The notes beneath the pieces were generated by a model, which saw only the letters and a list, made by a program, of their open reading frames with translations, did no database searches and was not told the origin of the DNA. A stretch of 6,570 bases of DNA from Methanocorpusculum sp. (GTDB lineage Archaea > Halobacteriota > Methanomicrobia > Methanomicrobiales > Methanocorpusculaceae), in contig DALTYF010000054.1 of the NCBI GenBank assembly GCA_029986195.1, positions 1 through 6,570 on the forward strand, read 5' to 3'. Of the stretch, positions 1 through 5,331 are shown piece by piece; position 1 is the stretch's first letter; each line of letters begins with the position of its first letter. Position numbers and translations under genes: made by a program.

Positions 1-8
1 CGGGAAGA

Positions 9-113
9 CACGAAACACACGGAAGAAAAAAACATCACGGAACAGTTCGTGAACACCGCATGCCGCTTCGCGTCCTGCGGTTGAAAATTTCTGTGTGTTC
101 TGTGTTTTCCGTG
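9..113. repeat. Imperfect inverted repeat of CACGGAA-type motifs
   Basis: The left arm at about 9-27 (CACGAAACACACGGAAGAA) resembles the reverse complement of the right arm at about 88-113 (which reads CACGGAAAACACAGAA and onward on the minus strand). The arms are rich in CACGGAA / ACACAGAA units and are separated by about 60 nt. The rest of positions 1-206 holds no ORF with convincing coding character, so this is a non-coding spacer downstream of the tRNA gene. Whether the motif is a dispersed genomic repeat or a chance low-complexity match cannot be decided from one window. Confidence 0.4.
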
Positions 114-191
114 GGATGCTCAGGAATATCTCCGGTTTTTCCTGCGGAAGTCGGATCATTTGTTAACCCCGGGCATTATACAATCACCGGC

Positions 192-206
192 AAAAAAATA
201 CAAAAA
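192..206 (-). terminator. T-tract terminator of the tRNA-Ala transcript
   Basis: Immediately after the discriminator base of the tRNA the minus strand reads five Ts, a short GTA spacer and seven more Ts. Archaeal transcription commonly stops at such T-runs without a hairpin. Its place directly after the tRNA suggests it ends either a tRNA transcript or a longer gar1-tfb-tRNA transcript. Confidence 0.6.
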
Positions 207-278
207 TGGACCCGGCGGGATTTGAACCCGCGGCATCTACGTTGCGAACGTAGCTATCTACCCCTGATATACGAGCCC
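207..278 (-). tRNA. tRNA-Ala, anticodon CGC
   Basis: The 72-nt minus-strand sequence folds into a full cloverleaf. The 7-bp acceptor is GGGCTCG with CGGGTCC, the D stem is TATC with GATA, and the anticodon stem is CTACG with CGTAG around the loop TTCGCAA. The T arm is GCGGG-TTCAAAT-CCCGC and the discriminator is A. The anticodon CGC (positions 246-244) reads GCG alanine codons, and the acceptor has the G3:U70 wobble pair that is the universal alanine identity element, so the assignment is firm. CCA is not encoded; T-runs follow at once. No intron is present. Unusual: the first D-stem pair is U10:A25 where most tRNAs have G10. The gene starts 30 nt after the tfb stop with no clear TATA element between them, so it may be processed from the tfb mRNA. 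Confidence 0.95.
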
Positions 279-308
279 GGGAAAAAGTATCGGGGGAAGA
301 AATTCCCG

Positions 309-1328
309 TCAGAGAATAATCTCAATATCTAATTGTTCTGCCAATTCCTTATATCTGTTCCGAATGGTGACCTCCGTCACACCCGCAACATCCGCAACTT
401 CACGCTGCGTTCTCCGCTCTCCTGAGAGAATTGACGAAATATAGATCGCCGCCGCCGCAACACCCGTCGGACCGCGCCCGCTCGTCAGCTCACGTTCGCC
501 TGCCTGTTTCAGAATCTCCATCGCACGCGACTGCACCTCGCCCTTCAGGCCAAGACCCGAACAGAACCGCGGTACATAATCGCCCGGAGACGTCGGCAGC
601 AGCTTCAGGCCAAGTTCACGGGAGATGAACCGGTATGTTCTGCCGATCTCCTTCCGGGAAACACGCGACACCTCGGCAATCTCATCCAGCGTTCTTGGGA
701 CATTGCACTGACGGCATGCCGCATACAAAGCCGCTGCCGCAACACCTTCAATACTCCGTCCGCGGATCAGATTCTTATCCACCGCATCACGGTACACAAC
801 CGCAGCCGTCTCGCGCACGTTTCTCGGCAGACCCAGAGCCGATGCCATACGATCCAGTTCCGAGAGTGCAAACGCAAGGTTCCGCTCCGTTGCATTGGAC
901 ACTCTGATCCGGCGCTGCCACTTTCTCAGCCGGTACAGCTGGGCACGGTTCTTCGATGAAATCGCACGGCCGTAGCTGTCACGGTTTCTCCAGTCGATCA
1001 TCGTGGACAGACCCTTATCGTGAATCGTGAAGGTCATCGGTGCGCCCACACGTGACCGCTTCATCCGCTGATCATGATCAAACGCACGCCACTCCGGTCC
1101 CCGGTCGATGAAATCATCATCCAGCACCAGACCGCAGTGCTGGCACACCAGCTCCGCACGCTCATAATCATGGACAAGCTGGCGGCTGCCGCATTCCGGA
1201 CATACCGTCGCAGTCGCATCACTGCCGCCCTGCTTCTCCTTCACCTTTTCGACAGCGGTACTCTGCCGCTGCTTCATCTTCTCACGCTCTTCTCGTAACT
1301 GTCTCAGCTTCTCGATTTCTTTTTCCAT
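309..1328 (-). CDS. tfb: Transcription initiation factor B (TFB, archaeal TFIIB)
   Basis: TFB binds the TBP-TATA complex, contacts the BRE and recruits RNA polymerase. In this 339-aa protein an N-terminal zinc ribbon is formed by C43-x2-C46 and C62-x2-C65, with [16 protein letters not shown] leading into the B-reader/B-linker (about 74-120, including RSRVGAP). Two cyclin-like repeats follow, at about 146-240 and 241-335, each with its conserved GVAAAA-type helix (195-200 and 289-294) and a C-terminal helix-turn-helix (about 306-330) for BRE contact. The charged coiled-coil-like stretch of about 40 residues before the zinc ribbon is longer than in many TFBs. The ATG start is supported by GGAGGTT six bases upstream; the first 25 nt overlap the end of gar1, which implies co-transcription and coupled translation. 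The protein looks complete. Confidence 0.97.
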   Translation of the reverse strand: MEKEIEKLRQLREEREKMKQRQSTAVEKVKEKQGGSDATATVCPECGSRQLVHDYERAELVCQHCGLVLDDDFIDRGPEWRAFDHDQRMKRSRVGAPMTFTIHDKGLSTMIDWRNRDSYGRAISSKNRAQLYRLRKWQRRIRVSNATERNLAFALSELDRMASALGLPRNVRETAAVVYRDAVDKNLIRGRSIEGVAAAALYAACRQCNVPRTLDEIAEVSRVSRKEIGRTYRFISRELGLKLLPTSPGDYVPRFCSGLGLKGEVQSRAMEILKQAGERELTSGRGPTGVAAAAIYISSILSGERRTQREVADVAGVTEVTIRNRYKELAEQLDIEIIL

Positions 1329-1645
1329 ATTGAACCTCCGGTCTTCGGGCGGCGGGAATCACCCTCCCCCTTGTATCCGGATACATGACGGCGTTTTTTC
1401 GGCATTTCCGGCTTTGATCCGGGAACAACATACAAACTGTCCCCGACGCCTGCCGCAACACCGTCATTGCATAAAACGGTAAGATAGGGCCGTGCAACGC
1501 TCCCGTAGAGATCGACGATCTTCCCTACGGGGCGGCTGTCTGCATCTGCAACCTCTGAATACAGAGGCGGAAGCTGTCCGGCATCACTTCTGACAACAAG
1601 CAGCCGTCTTCCAAGAACTGCCGTAACCTCTCCTGCAAACTTCAC
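1304..1645 (-). CDS. gar1: H/ACA RNP component Gar1
   Basis: Gar1 is a small beta-barrel protein that binds the catalytic subunit Cbf5 in archaeal H/ACA ribonucleoproteins and aids substrate turnover in guide-directed pseudouridylation of rRNA. In this 113-aa product the signature is residues 39-57, [19 protein letters not shown], matching the family's G-K-[IV]-x-[DE]-[IL]-[FY]-G-x-V-x-x-P-Y pattern. It is followed by a short loop (about 61-69, DGVAAGVGD) and a basic tail (82-113) rich in K and R, which probably contacts RNA. The start is GTG, preceded by GAGG (1653-1656) eight bases upstream. The 3' end overlaps tfb by 25 nt. A TATA-like element at 1706-1713 suggests that gar1-tfb has its own promoter. 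Confidence 0.92.
   Translation of the reverse strand: MKFAGEVTAVLGRRLLVVRSDAGQLPPLYSEVADADSRPVGKIVDLYGSVARPYLTVLCNDGVAAGVGDSLYVVPGSKPEMPKKRRHVSGYKGEGDSRRPKTGGSIWKKKSRS
1333..1339 (-). promoter_or_regulatory. Ribosome binding site of tfb, inside gar1
   Basis: The minus strand reads GGAGGTT followed by CAAT and the ATG at 1328. This strong Shine-Dalgarno lies within the last codons of gar1. It fixes the tfb start at M1 rather than M17, and supports reinitiation or coupling between the overlapping genes. Confidence 0.75.
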
Positions 1646-1705
1646 GAATCAGCCTCAAATATCATACCGCATATATCGCAGATCACTGCAGGATCAAACC
1701 ACAGG

Positions 1706-1713
1706 ATATATAT
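1706..1713 (-). promoter_or_regulatory. TATA box candidate for gar1-tfb
   Basis: ATATATAT lies in the 127-bp AT-rich gap between the PHP gene's stop and gar1. Counting about 25 nt downstream puts initiation near 1684, giving a leader of roughly 39 nt that includes the gar1 GAGG site. A second TATA-like run at 1671-1676 would place the start downstream of that site and fits less well. Confidence 0.45.
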
Positions 1714-1772
1714 GCAATATATTATGCTGACACACTCGTATAAAAATGTTATCCAGAATCGTAAAATAAAGG

Positions 1773-2417
1773 TTATGAAGAAAACAAAGAATCAAACATC
1801 TGGGAAAGCACGCTCTTTGTCTCCTCTTCATTCATCCCTGCCCCGCGTGCAACCAGATACCGCATGCGTTCACTCATCAGATCCCCCGGTCCGTGCGCAT
1901 CCGACTGTATCACAACATCCGCACCCGCGCGACGTGCCGCCGACAACACATGCCCGTTCGTACGGTTGTGTCCCCCGCGCGACGTGACCTCAAGAAGCAC
2001 ACCGTTCCTGGCCGCAAGACGGGTATCCTCATCCGTGATCAGGCCGGGGTGTGCCAGGATATCCACATACGCACTTGAAAGCGCCGCCGCATTCGTCCCC
2101 GGTGCAACCGGCTCTGCAATCGTTTCCCCGTGCACAACCACAACCTCTGCGCCAAGACCTTTCGCATACTCCGCCAGCTCATCAATCTGATCCGGCGGCA
2201 CATGCGTAATCTCAATCCCTGAATACAAACGGATCCCGTACAGCTCCGCGGACCGCTTCACCGCCTCCTCGGCACGGATCAACTCCCGGACATTGGAAAA
2301 GTCCGCGTGATCCGATATTGCCATCTCCGTATATCCGAGAACTGCCATCCGCCGGATTAATTCCGTCGGCAGCAGTTCCCCGTCGCTCATCGTTGTATGG
2401 CAGTGAAAATCGTACAT
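1773..2417 (-). CDS. PHP-domain metal-dependent phosphoesterase
   Basis: This is a 214-aa single-domain PHP protein, a TIM-barrel hydrolase fold with a polynuclear metal centre. The expected ligands are present in order: H5 and H7 (HCH), D12, H37 (SDHAD), E69 (GIE), H96 (VHGE), H123 (AHPG), and D173 and H175 (SDAH). The full ligand set argues for an active enzyme. Family members include histidinol-phosphatases and nucleotide or trinucleotide phosphoesterases; the substrate cannot be told from sequence, and no histidine gene is nearby. The ATG lies 3 nt after the srp19-remnant stop, so the gene probably once formed an operon with, and was translationally coupled to, srp19; its own Shine-Dalgarno (GGGAAG) is weak. 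Only short T-runs (e.g. 1742-1746) follow it. Confidence 0.88.
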   Translation of the reverse strand: MYDFHCHTTMSDGELLPTELIRRMAVLGYTEMAISDHADFSNVRELIRAEEAVKRSAELYGIRLYSGIEITHVPPDQIDELAEYAKGLGAEVVVVHGETIAEPVAPGTNAAALSSAYVDILAHPGLITDEDTRLAARNGVLLEVTSRGGHNRTNGHVLSAARRAGADVVIQSDAHGPGDLMSERMRYLVARGAGMNEEETKSVLSQMFDSLFSS

Positions 2418-2420
2418 CGG

Positions 2421-2558
2421 TTACTTCCCGCTCAGTTTTTGGGCAACTTTCTGGAGCAGCTCCTCTTTGCTTCCCTCATACTCAATCCGCAGCCTGCCGC
2501 CGCTGGAAAACCAGCCTCGCCGGTGGTAATGGTTGTTGCCGGCATCGTGGATGCGGCC
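2421..2558 (-). pseudogene. srp19: 5'-truncated srp19 (SRP 19-kDa subunit) remnant
   Basis: The 45 codons before the TAA at 2423-2421 include YHRRGWFSSGGRLRIEYEG followed by a helix ending KLSGK. This matches the C-terminal half of archaeal SRP19, where a [YP]-[KR]-x-W-W-x-S-x-G-R-[LV]-x-[IV] strand precedes G-[ST]-K-x-E-[LI]-L. SRP19 binds SRP RNA and promotes SRP54 assembly. The N-terminal half (the [YW]P-[AC]-Y-[FIL]-[DN] and EGRR region) is absent in every minus-strand frame upstream to 3060, and the frame has no ATG, GTG or TTG start. Instead the frame runs back through a TAG (2561-2559) into an unrelated signal-peptide ORF. The 3-nt gap to the PHP gene looks like the original operon junction. 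Alternatives: a misassembly, or a coding sequence read through the TAG. Confidence 0.68.
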
Positions 2559-2837
2559 CTACAGGATATACCTGTATTCTCTCCCGGGTAGCCGGGCATA
2601 TCCCCCGTCGATTACTGCAAATTCAGGATCACTGTCCCGGAAAAAGGGCCGGAGCTCCGCATGCTCGGGTACATCCTCCTGTCCGGGAGCAGAGACCTGC
2701 GTCATAGAAACGAGATTGGGATTGTCCGGGTCAGCCTTGACAAGTATCAGGTGTTCTTCATGCTCGGCTGCCATCGCCGGAATTGCCAGAATGGACTGCG
2801 CAAGGAGAAAAACTGCAATTTTCGAGAGCATATTCAT
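2559..2837 (-). CDS. Small secreted protein of unknown function
   Basis: This is a 92-aa product with a clear N-terminal Sec-type signal: K6, a hydrophobic core at about 7-20, then IPAMA followed by AEHEEH, with a likely cleavage after A23 or A24 (AMA-A). No lipobox cysteine is seen. The mature part (about 68 aa) is acidic and polar, with DPDNPN and RDSDPEF segments and no recognisable domain. A GGAG site lies ten bases before the ATG, so translation is plausible. The TAG stop is immediately followed, in the same frame, by the srp19 remnant, so its C-terminus may be artificial, the result of a deletion joining two genes. I do not recognise a family. Confidence 0.55.
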   Translation of the reverse strand: MNMLSKIAVFLLAQSILAIPAMAAEHEEHLILVKADPDNPNLVSMTQVSAPGQEDVPEHAELRPFFRDSDPEFAVIDGGYARLPGREYRYIL

Positions 2838-3003
2838 GGTAGCATATCTCCAGTATGATTGTGTTTGGGGTGTGTATTTGGGTGCCAGAATGTTTCTGAC
2901 ACTAAGGAGTGGGCTGCCTATGTTAATATAGCTTTATATTTTGTTGTGTTATAATTACTTTATGTACTGAATCAATAACTACAAACATATTTTTGATACA
3001 GTT

Positions 3004-3022
3004 GGTGTGACTCACTCATACC
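3004..3022. promoter_or_regulatory. Inverted repeat upstream of hypB, possible operator
   Basis: GGTGTGA-CTCAC-TCATACC gives seven paired positions (one G-T) around a 5-nt spacer, about 17 bp upstream of the candidate hypB TATA box. The position suits a regulator that acts upstream of the promoter. The TCATAC half-site recalls the enterobacterial NikR half-site, but the spacing is much shorter (5 instead of 16), so that link is only a suggestion. The surrounding 235-bp gap (2838-3072) is AT-rich, serves both divergent directions and contains no ORF I can support. Confidence 0.3.
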
Positions 3023-3038
3023 CCTGAGGAACAGTGTA

Positions 3039-3046
3039 TCTATAAA
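3039..3046 (+). promoter_or_regulatory. TATA box of hypB (probably leaderless or very short leader)
   Basis: TCTATAAA is centred about 30 bp before the hypB ATG. A typical 24-27 bp distance to the start site gives initiation at about 3067-3070, within a few bases of the ATG at 3073. No Shine-Dalgarno is present before that ATG (the sequence reads AGTACTCCT). Both facts agree with a leaderless mRNA. A second TATA-like run at 3059-3065 would start transcription inside the gene. Confidence 0.5.
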
Positions 3047-3072
3047 CCAGACGCACACCATATAGTACTCCT

Positions 3073-3720
3073 ATGCACCACGTGGATGTTCACATGGAGG
3101 CCGAGATTTACGGCGCCAACAACCGTCTCGCAGAACACAACGCCGAACACTTCAAAGCGCACGGTGTTCGCGCATTCGATCTCCTCGGAGCAATCGGCTC
3201 GGGCAAGACCTCGCTTATTGAACAGATCGTTCCCGAACTCAAAAAGCGCAACCTCAATACTGCTGCAATCGCGGGCGATGTCTACGGCGATGACGACTTC
3301 CAGCGTATCGTCAAGACCGGCATCCCTGCCTTCAACGCAAACACCGGAAAGGAGTGCCACTTAGACGCGCACCTCGTCCACCATGCCCTTGACCACATGA
3401 ACCTCGATGATATCGACGTTGTCTTCATCGAAAACGTCGGCAACATGGTCTGTCCGACCGACTTCAAGCTCGGCGCAGAAAAGCGCATCGTTGTCATCTC
3501 CACCACCGAGGGGGACGACGTCGTCAACAAACACCCGATGATGTTCCGTGACTGCCAGATAGCTGTCATCAACAAAGTTGATCTCGCCGAAGCCGTCGGC
3601 TGCAACGTAGAACGCATGATCACCGACATCAAACGCTACAACCCTGAAATGGTCATCATCAAGACCAACCTCCGCAAAGGAGAGGGTGTAGCCGAAGTTG
3701 CCGACGCCGTCCTTGCCTAA
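3073..3720 (+). CDS. hypB: Hydrogenase nickel incorporation GTPase HypB
   Basis: HypB is a SIMIBI-class GTPase that, with HypA, inserts nickel into the [NiFe] centre of hydrogenases in the cytoplasm. In this 215-aa protein the P-loop is GAIGSGKT (39-46), the Walker-B-like region is DVVFIENVGN (115-124) and the guanine-specificity motif is NKVD (167-170). The dimer-interface metal site is C95-H96, H100 and C127, as described for the Methanocaldococcus jannaschii enzyme. The bacterial N-terminal CCGCNC-type nickel motif and His-rich stretch are absent, as in archaeal homologues. The N-terminus (MHHVDVHMEAEIYGANNRLA) aligns without a gap to the archaeal family, which supports the ATG at 3073 over M8. 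hypA is not adjacent in this window. The protein looks complete. Confidence 0.96.
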   Translation: MHHVDVHMEAEIYGANNRLAEHNAEHFKAHGVRAFDLLGAIGSGKTSLIEQIVPELKKRNLNTAAIAGDVYGDDDFQRIVKTGIPAFNANTGKECHLDAHLVHHALDHMNLDDIDVVFIENVGNMVCPTDFKLGAEKRIVVISTTEGDDVVNKHPMMFRDCQIAVINKVDLAEAVGCNVERMITDIKRYNPEMVIIKTNLRKGEGVAEVADAVLA

Positions 3721-3742
3721 CGGAATTTAAATATCCGGAAAG

Positions 3743-3756
3743 CCTATACATATAGG
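3743..3756 (+). promoter_or_regulatory. Palindromic TATA element of rps8e
   Basis: CCTATA-CA-TATAGG is a perfect inverted repeat, with a purine-rich CCGGAAAG just upstream that could act as a BRE. About 25 nt downstream lies position 3775, next to the base of the hairpin at 3777-3806. The hypB stop is only 22 bp upstream and no T-run separates them, so readthrough from hypB is also possible. Confidence 0.55.
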
Positions 3757-3776
3757 ACTCTGGAAAAGACTGAGAT

Positions 3777-3806
3777 GATCCGGAGCGGACTATTCCGCTC
3801 CGGATC
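3777..3806 (+). promoter_or_regulatory. Perfect 13-bp hairpin in the rps8e leader
   Basis: GATCCGGAGCGGA (3777-3789) and TCCGCTCCGGATC (3794-3806) pair perfectly around a CTAT loop. If transcription starts near 3775, this stem-loop forms the extreme 5' end of a leader of about 100 nt. No T-run follows, so it is not a standard terminator for hypB. Farther along, CCCG (3808-3811) can pair with CGGG (3833-3836). Possible roles are mRNA protection, a ribosomal-protein autoregulatory site or part of a small RNA; no known riboswitch consensus was recognised. Confidence 0.6.
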
Positions 3807-3876
3807 ACCCGTCCGCGAGGCGTAACTGCTTTCGGGCGTTCAATCAGAGAAACTAAATTATCGGAGATATTAATTC

Positions 3877-4254
3877 ATGCTTTGGCAAGGAAGATCAGTA
3901 AGAAAGTCCACCGGTGGCCGTTACCACGCCAACCGCGGCAAGAAGCGGTTCGAGATCGGCAGATCCCCGGCTGACACCATCATCGGAGAAACCCGGGTAA
4001 AGACCATCAGAGTAACCGGAGGCAACACGAAAGTCCGTGCACTCCGCTGTGAATACGCAAATGTCAGTGACAAAAAGACCGGGAAGGTCCAGAAGGTCAA
4101 GATCAACTCTGTTGCAGAAAATGCAGCAAACCCGAACTATGTTCGCCGGAACCTGATGACCAAGGGCGCAATCATTGCAACCGATCTCGGTAAAGCCCGC
4201 ATCGTCAGCTGTCCGGGTCAGGATGGCGTTATCAATGCAGTCCTGCTCGAATAA
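3877..4254 (+). CDS. rps8e: 30S ribosomal protein S8e
   Basis: S8e is a small-subunit ribosomal protein found in archaea and eukaryotes and absent from bacteria. In this 125-aa product the N-terminal family signature WQGRSVRKSTGGRYHANRGK (residues 3-22) is intact, followed by KKRFEIGR, a beta-rich core and NPNYVRRN (85-92). The length is normal for archaeal S8e. The ATG is preceded by GGAG (3863-3866) ten bases upstream. It appears to be a single-gene unit: it has its own TATA element, a structured leader of about 100 nt and a T-tract after the stop. The long leader is noteworthy, since many archaeal ribosomal-protein transcripts have short ones. Confidence 0.96.
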   Translation: MLWQGRSVRKSTGGRYHANRGKKRFEIGRSPADTIIGETRVKTIRVTGGNTKVRALRCEYANVSDKKTGKVQKVKINSVAENAANPNYVRRNLMTKGAIIATDLGKARIVSCPGQDGVINAVLLE

Positions 4255-4263
4255 ACAAAATAC

Positions 4264-4275
4264 TTTTTTTCTTTT
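4264..4275 (+). terminator. T-tract terminator of rps8e
   Basis: Nine bases after the rps8e stop codon the plus strand reads seven Ts, a C and four Ts, the usual form of an archaeal intrinsic terminator. It separates rps8e from the promoter of the following gene pair. Confidence 0.65.
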
Positions 4276-4292
4276 CCTGTTCGTTCACAGCA

Positions 4293-4300
4293 AAATATAC
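4293..4300 (+). promoter_or_regulatory. TATA box candidate for the 4331-5232 gene pair
   Basis: AAATATAC lies about 34 bp before the ATG at 4331. The expected start site near 4321 gives a leader of about ten bases with no Shine-Dalgarno, so the first gene is probably translated from a nearly leaderless mRNA. Confidence 0.5.
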
Positions 4301-4330
4301 TTATCCGTAGCGGTGCCCAATATCTGATAC

Positions 4331-4753
4331 ATGAGAAGAGTGTCCTATCAGTTTCCCAACCGTTGCGATCTTGAATTTGAAGCAGACGTTCCCTTCGCGG
4401 TATTCCTTAACGCCGTCGAGTCCCTTGCCGGACGGCAGGATAACTTCAGAACCGATGCCGGCCCTATCAAACGCGAGGTCTCCGTCTTTCTTGCCCATGA
4501 CCGGCTCGGCTTTGAAAAGATTGAACGCAACGCAAACATCAGCAAAACCACGACCGATGCCGCAGACATCCTCATAACCCTTACCGATACCCTGCTGAAG
4601 GCCTCCGGCAACATGCCCCTCAACGATCACCGGTTCATGATCCGCACCATGGAAAAAGGGGCGCGGACCGAGATATTCATCACCAAATCCCCCTCCATCG
4701 AAGGATTCGATGCTATGGACATGAAGAAAATGATTCTTGGGGTACTCGCGTGA
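4331..4753 (+). CDS. Conserved-looking archaeal hypothetical protein
   Basis: This is a 140-aa protein that I cannot assign to a family. It has no signal peptide, membrane segment or cysteine motif (one Cys, C12) and looks like a soluble alpha/beta protein. It has an amphipathic segment at 21-35, a polar middle with basic and acidic patches (47-70), a predicted helix with a TTTDAADILITLTDTLL stretch (73-89), and a strand-rich end (111-119, ARTEIFITK). Codon use is like that of its neighbours, and the gene has a plausible TATA element, so it is very probably real. Its stop overlaps the next gene's GTG start in a GTGA, so the two are co-translated and may work together. Its neighbour appears to be a DUF2240 protein, which gives no functional hint. 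Confidence 0.8.
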   Translation: MRRVSYQFPNRCDLEFEADVPFAVFLNAVESLAGRQDNFRTDAGPIKREVSVFLAHDRLGFEKIERNANISKTTTDAADILITLTDTLLKASGNMPLNDHRFMIRTMEKGARTEIFITKSPSIEGFDAMDMKKMILGVLA

Positions 4754-5232
4754 ACGAACTGGAAACAACAGTCGCCGCACCCTTCCGGCACGGGAGAAAA
4801 GAACGGCTCAGCAAGATGGAGCTGGTGTTTTACTATGTGCAGGACAAACGGTGGATGAGTCAGGATCAGGCAAAAAAACTGATCGACCTCGCCGCAAAGC
4901 GCGGCCTTCTCAGTAAAGAGGGGGAGGAAAACATTTACTGCTGCGCGTCCTCCCTCGCAGACGTTACCATACCCCTGGGCTTTCGTCCCGGTGATGGGAT
5001 CTTTGCCGAGACCGCAGAGGAGCAGGATCCAATCGAGGCACTGATCGATGCTATTGCCGCGGCAACCGGTAAAGCCAGAAAAGATCTTGCCGCAGAGATG
5101 CAGGAGATATCAGGACACTTCGACAATCTCCTTGTTCCGGAAGCCTCCGTCATCCTCCTTGCAAAAAAGTACGAAGTCAGTATGGAGTCCTACATGCCCG
5201 CTCTGCGCGCAGCAATGCGCGAGGGGCAGTAA
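4750..5232 (+). CDS. DUF2240-type archaeal protein of unknown function
   Basis: This 160-aa product resembles the archaeal DUF2240 family: an N-terminal VAAPFR motif (8-13), then RLSKMELVFYYVQDKRWMSQ (19-38), a helix DQAKKLIDLAAKRGLL (39-54) and a strand. That layout suggests a winged-helix-like domain. A linker with IPLGFRPGD (74-82) leads to a helical C-terminal half (94-157) with a VPEASVILLAKKYEV segment. The GTG start overlaps the upstream stop (GTGA). Starting there keeps the VAAPFR motif that family members share, whereas the later ATG at 4816 would lose it. Nucleic-acid binding is only inference from the fold impression. A strong T-tract follows the stop. Confidence 0.8.
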   Translation: MNELETTVAAPFRHGRKERLSKMELVFYYVQDKRWMSQDQAKKLIDLAAKRGLLSKEGEENIYCCASSLADVTIPLGFRPGDGIFAETAEEQDPIEALIDAIAAATGKARKDLAAEMQEISGHFDNLLVPEASVILLAKKYEVSMESYMPALRAAMREGQ

Positions 5233-5234
5233 CG

Positions 5235-5255
5235 TTTTTTTTTTTGATTTTTTTT
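5235..5255 (+). terminator. Double T-tract terminator after the DUF2240 gene
   Basis: Two bases after the TAA the plus strand reads eleven Ts, GA, then eight Ts. This is a strong archaeal T-tract terminator. It lies in a 99-bp gap between convergent genes, which would limit antisense readthrough into rps6e. Confidence 0.75.
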
Positions 5256-5271
5256 CACAGAACGCCGGCGG

Positions 5272-5278
5272 AAAAAAA
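5272..5278 (-). terminator. T-tract terminator of rps6e
   Basis: On the minus strand, seven Ts occur about 53 nt after the rps6e stop, preceded by a shorter T5 run at 5313-5317. Together they are the probable end of the infB/rps6e transcript in the convergent gap. Confidence 0.5.
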
Positions 5279-5331
5279 CAGTCTTCGTTCGGCAAAACAC
5301 TTGGAAGAAGAGAAAAAGTATTGAGAGAGAT

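Noticed and set aside
60..332. 90-codon plus-strand ORF
   Set aside because: It runs antisense through the tRNA gene into the tfb 3' end, has no Shine-Dalgarno, and has no coding character.
1282..1497. 71-codon minus-strand ORF
   Set aside because: It lies inside gar1/tfb in another frame; Gar1 homology fixes the true frame.
3282..3632. 116-codon minus-strand ORF antisense to hypB
   Set aside because: It is a shadow of the well-conserved hypB frame, with no independent signals.
3777..3806. Hairpin as an intrinsic terminator of hypB
   Set aside because: No T-run follows, and it lies downstream of a good TATA element, so it more likely belongs to the rps8e leader.
3771..3850. C/D-box or H/ACA guide RNA in the rps8e leader
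   Set aside because: CTGA and ATGAT occur in the wrong order, a second box pair is missing, and no ACA box follows a suitable stem.
3808..3850. tRNA-like T-arm (GGGCGTTCAATC)
   Set aside because: The matching 3' arm and an acceptor stem are absent, so it is a chance resemblance.
4301..4780. 159-codon minus-strand ORF opposite the 140-aa gene
   Set aside because: It covers the promoter, the full length of the plus-strand gene and the start of the next. It has no TATA or Shine-Dalgarno at its start, while the plus-strand frames form a coupled pair with proper signals.
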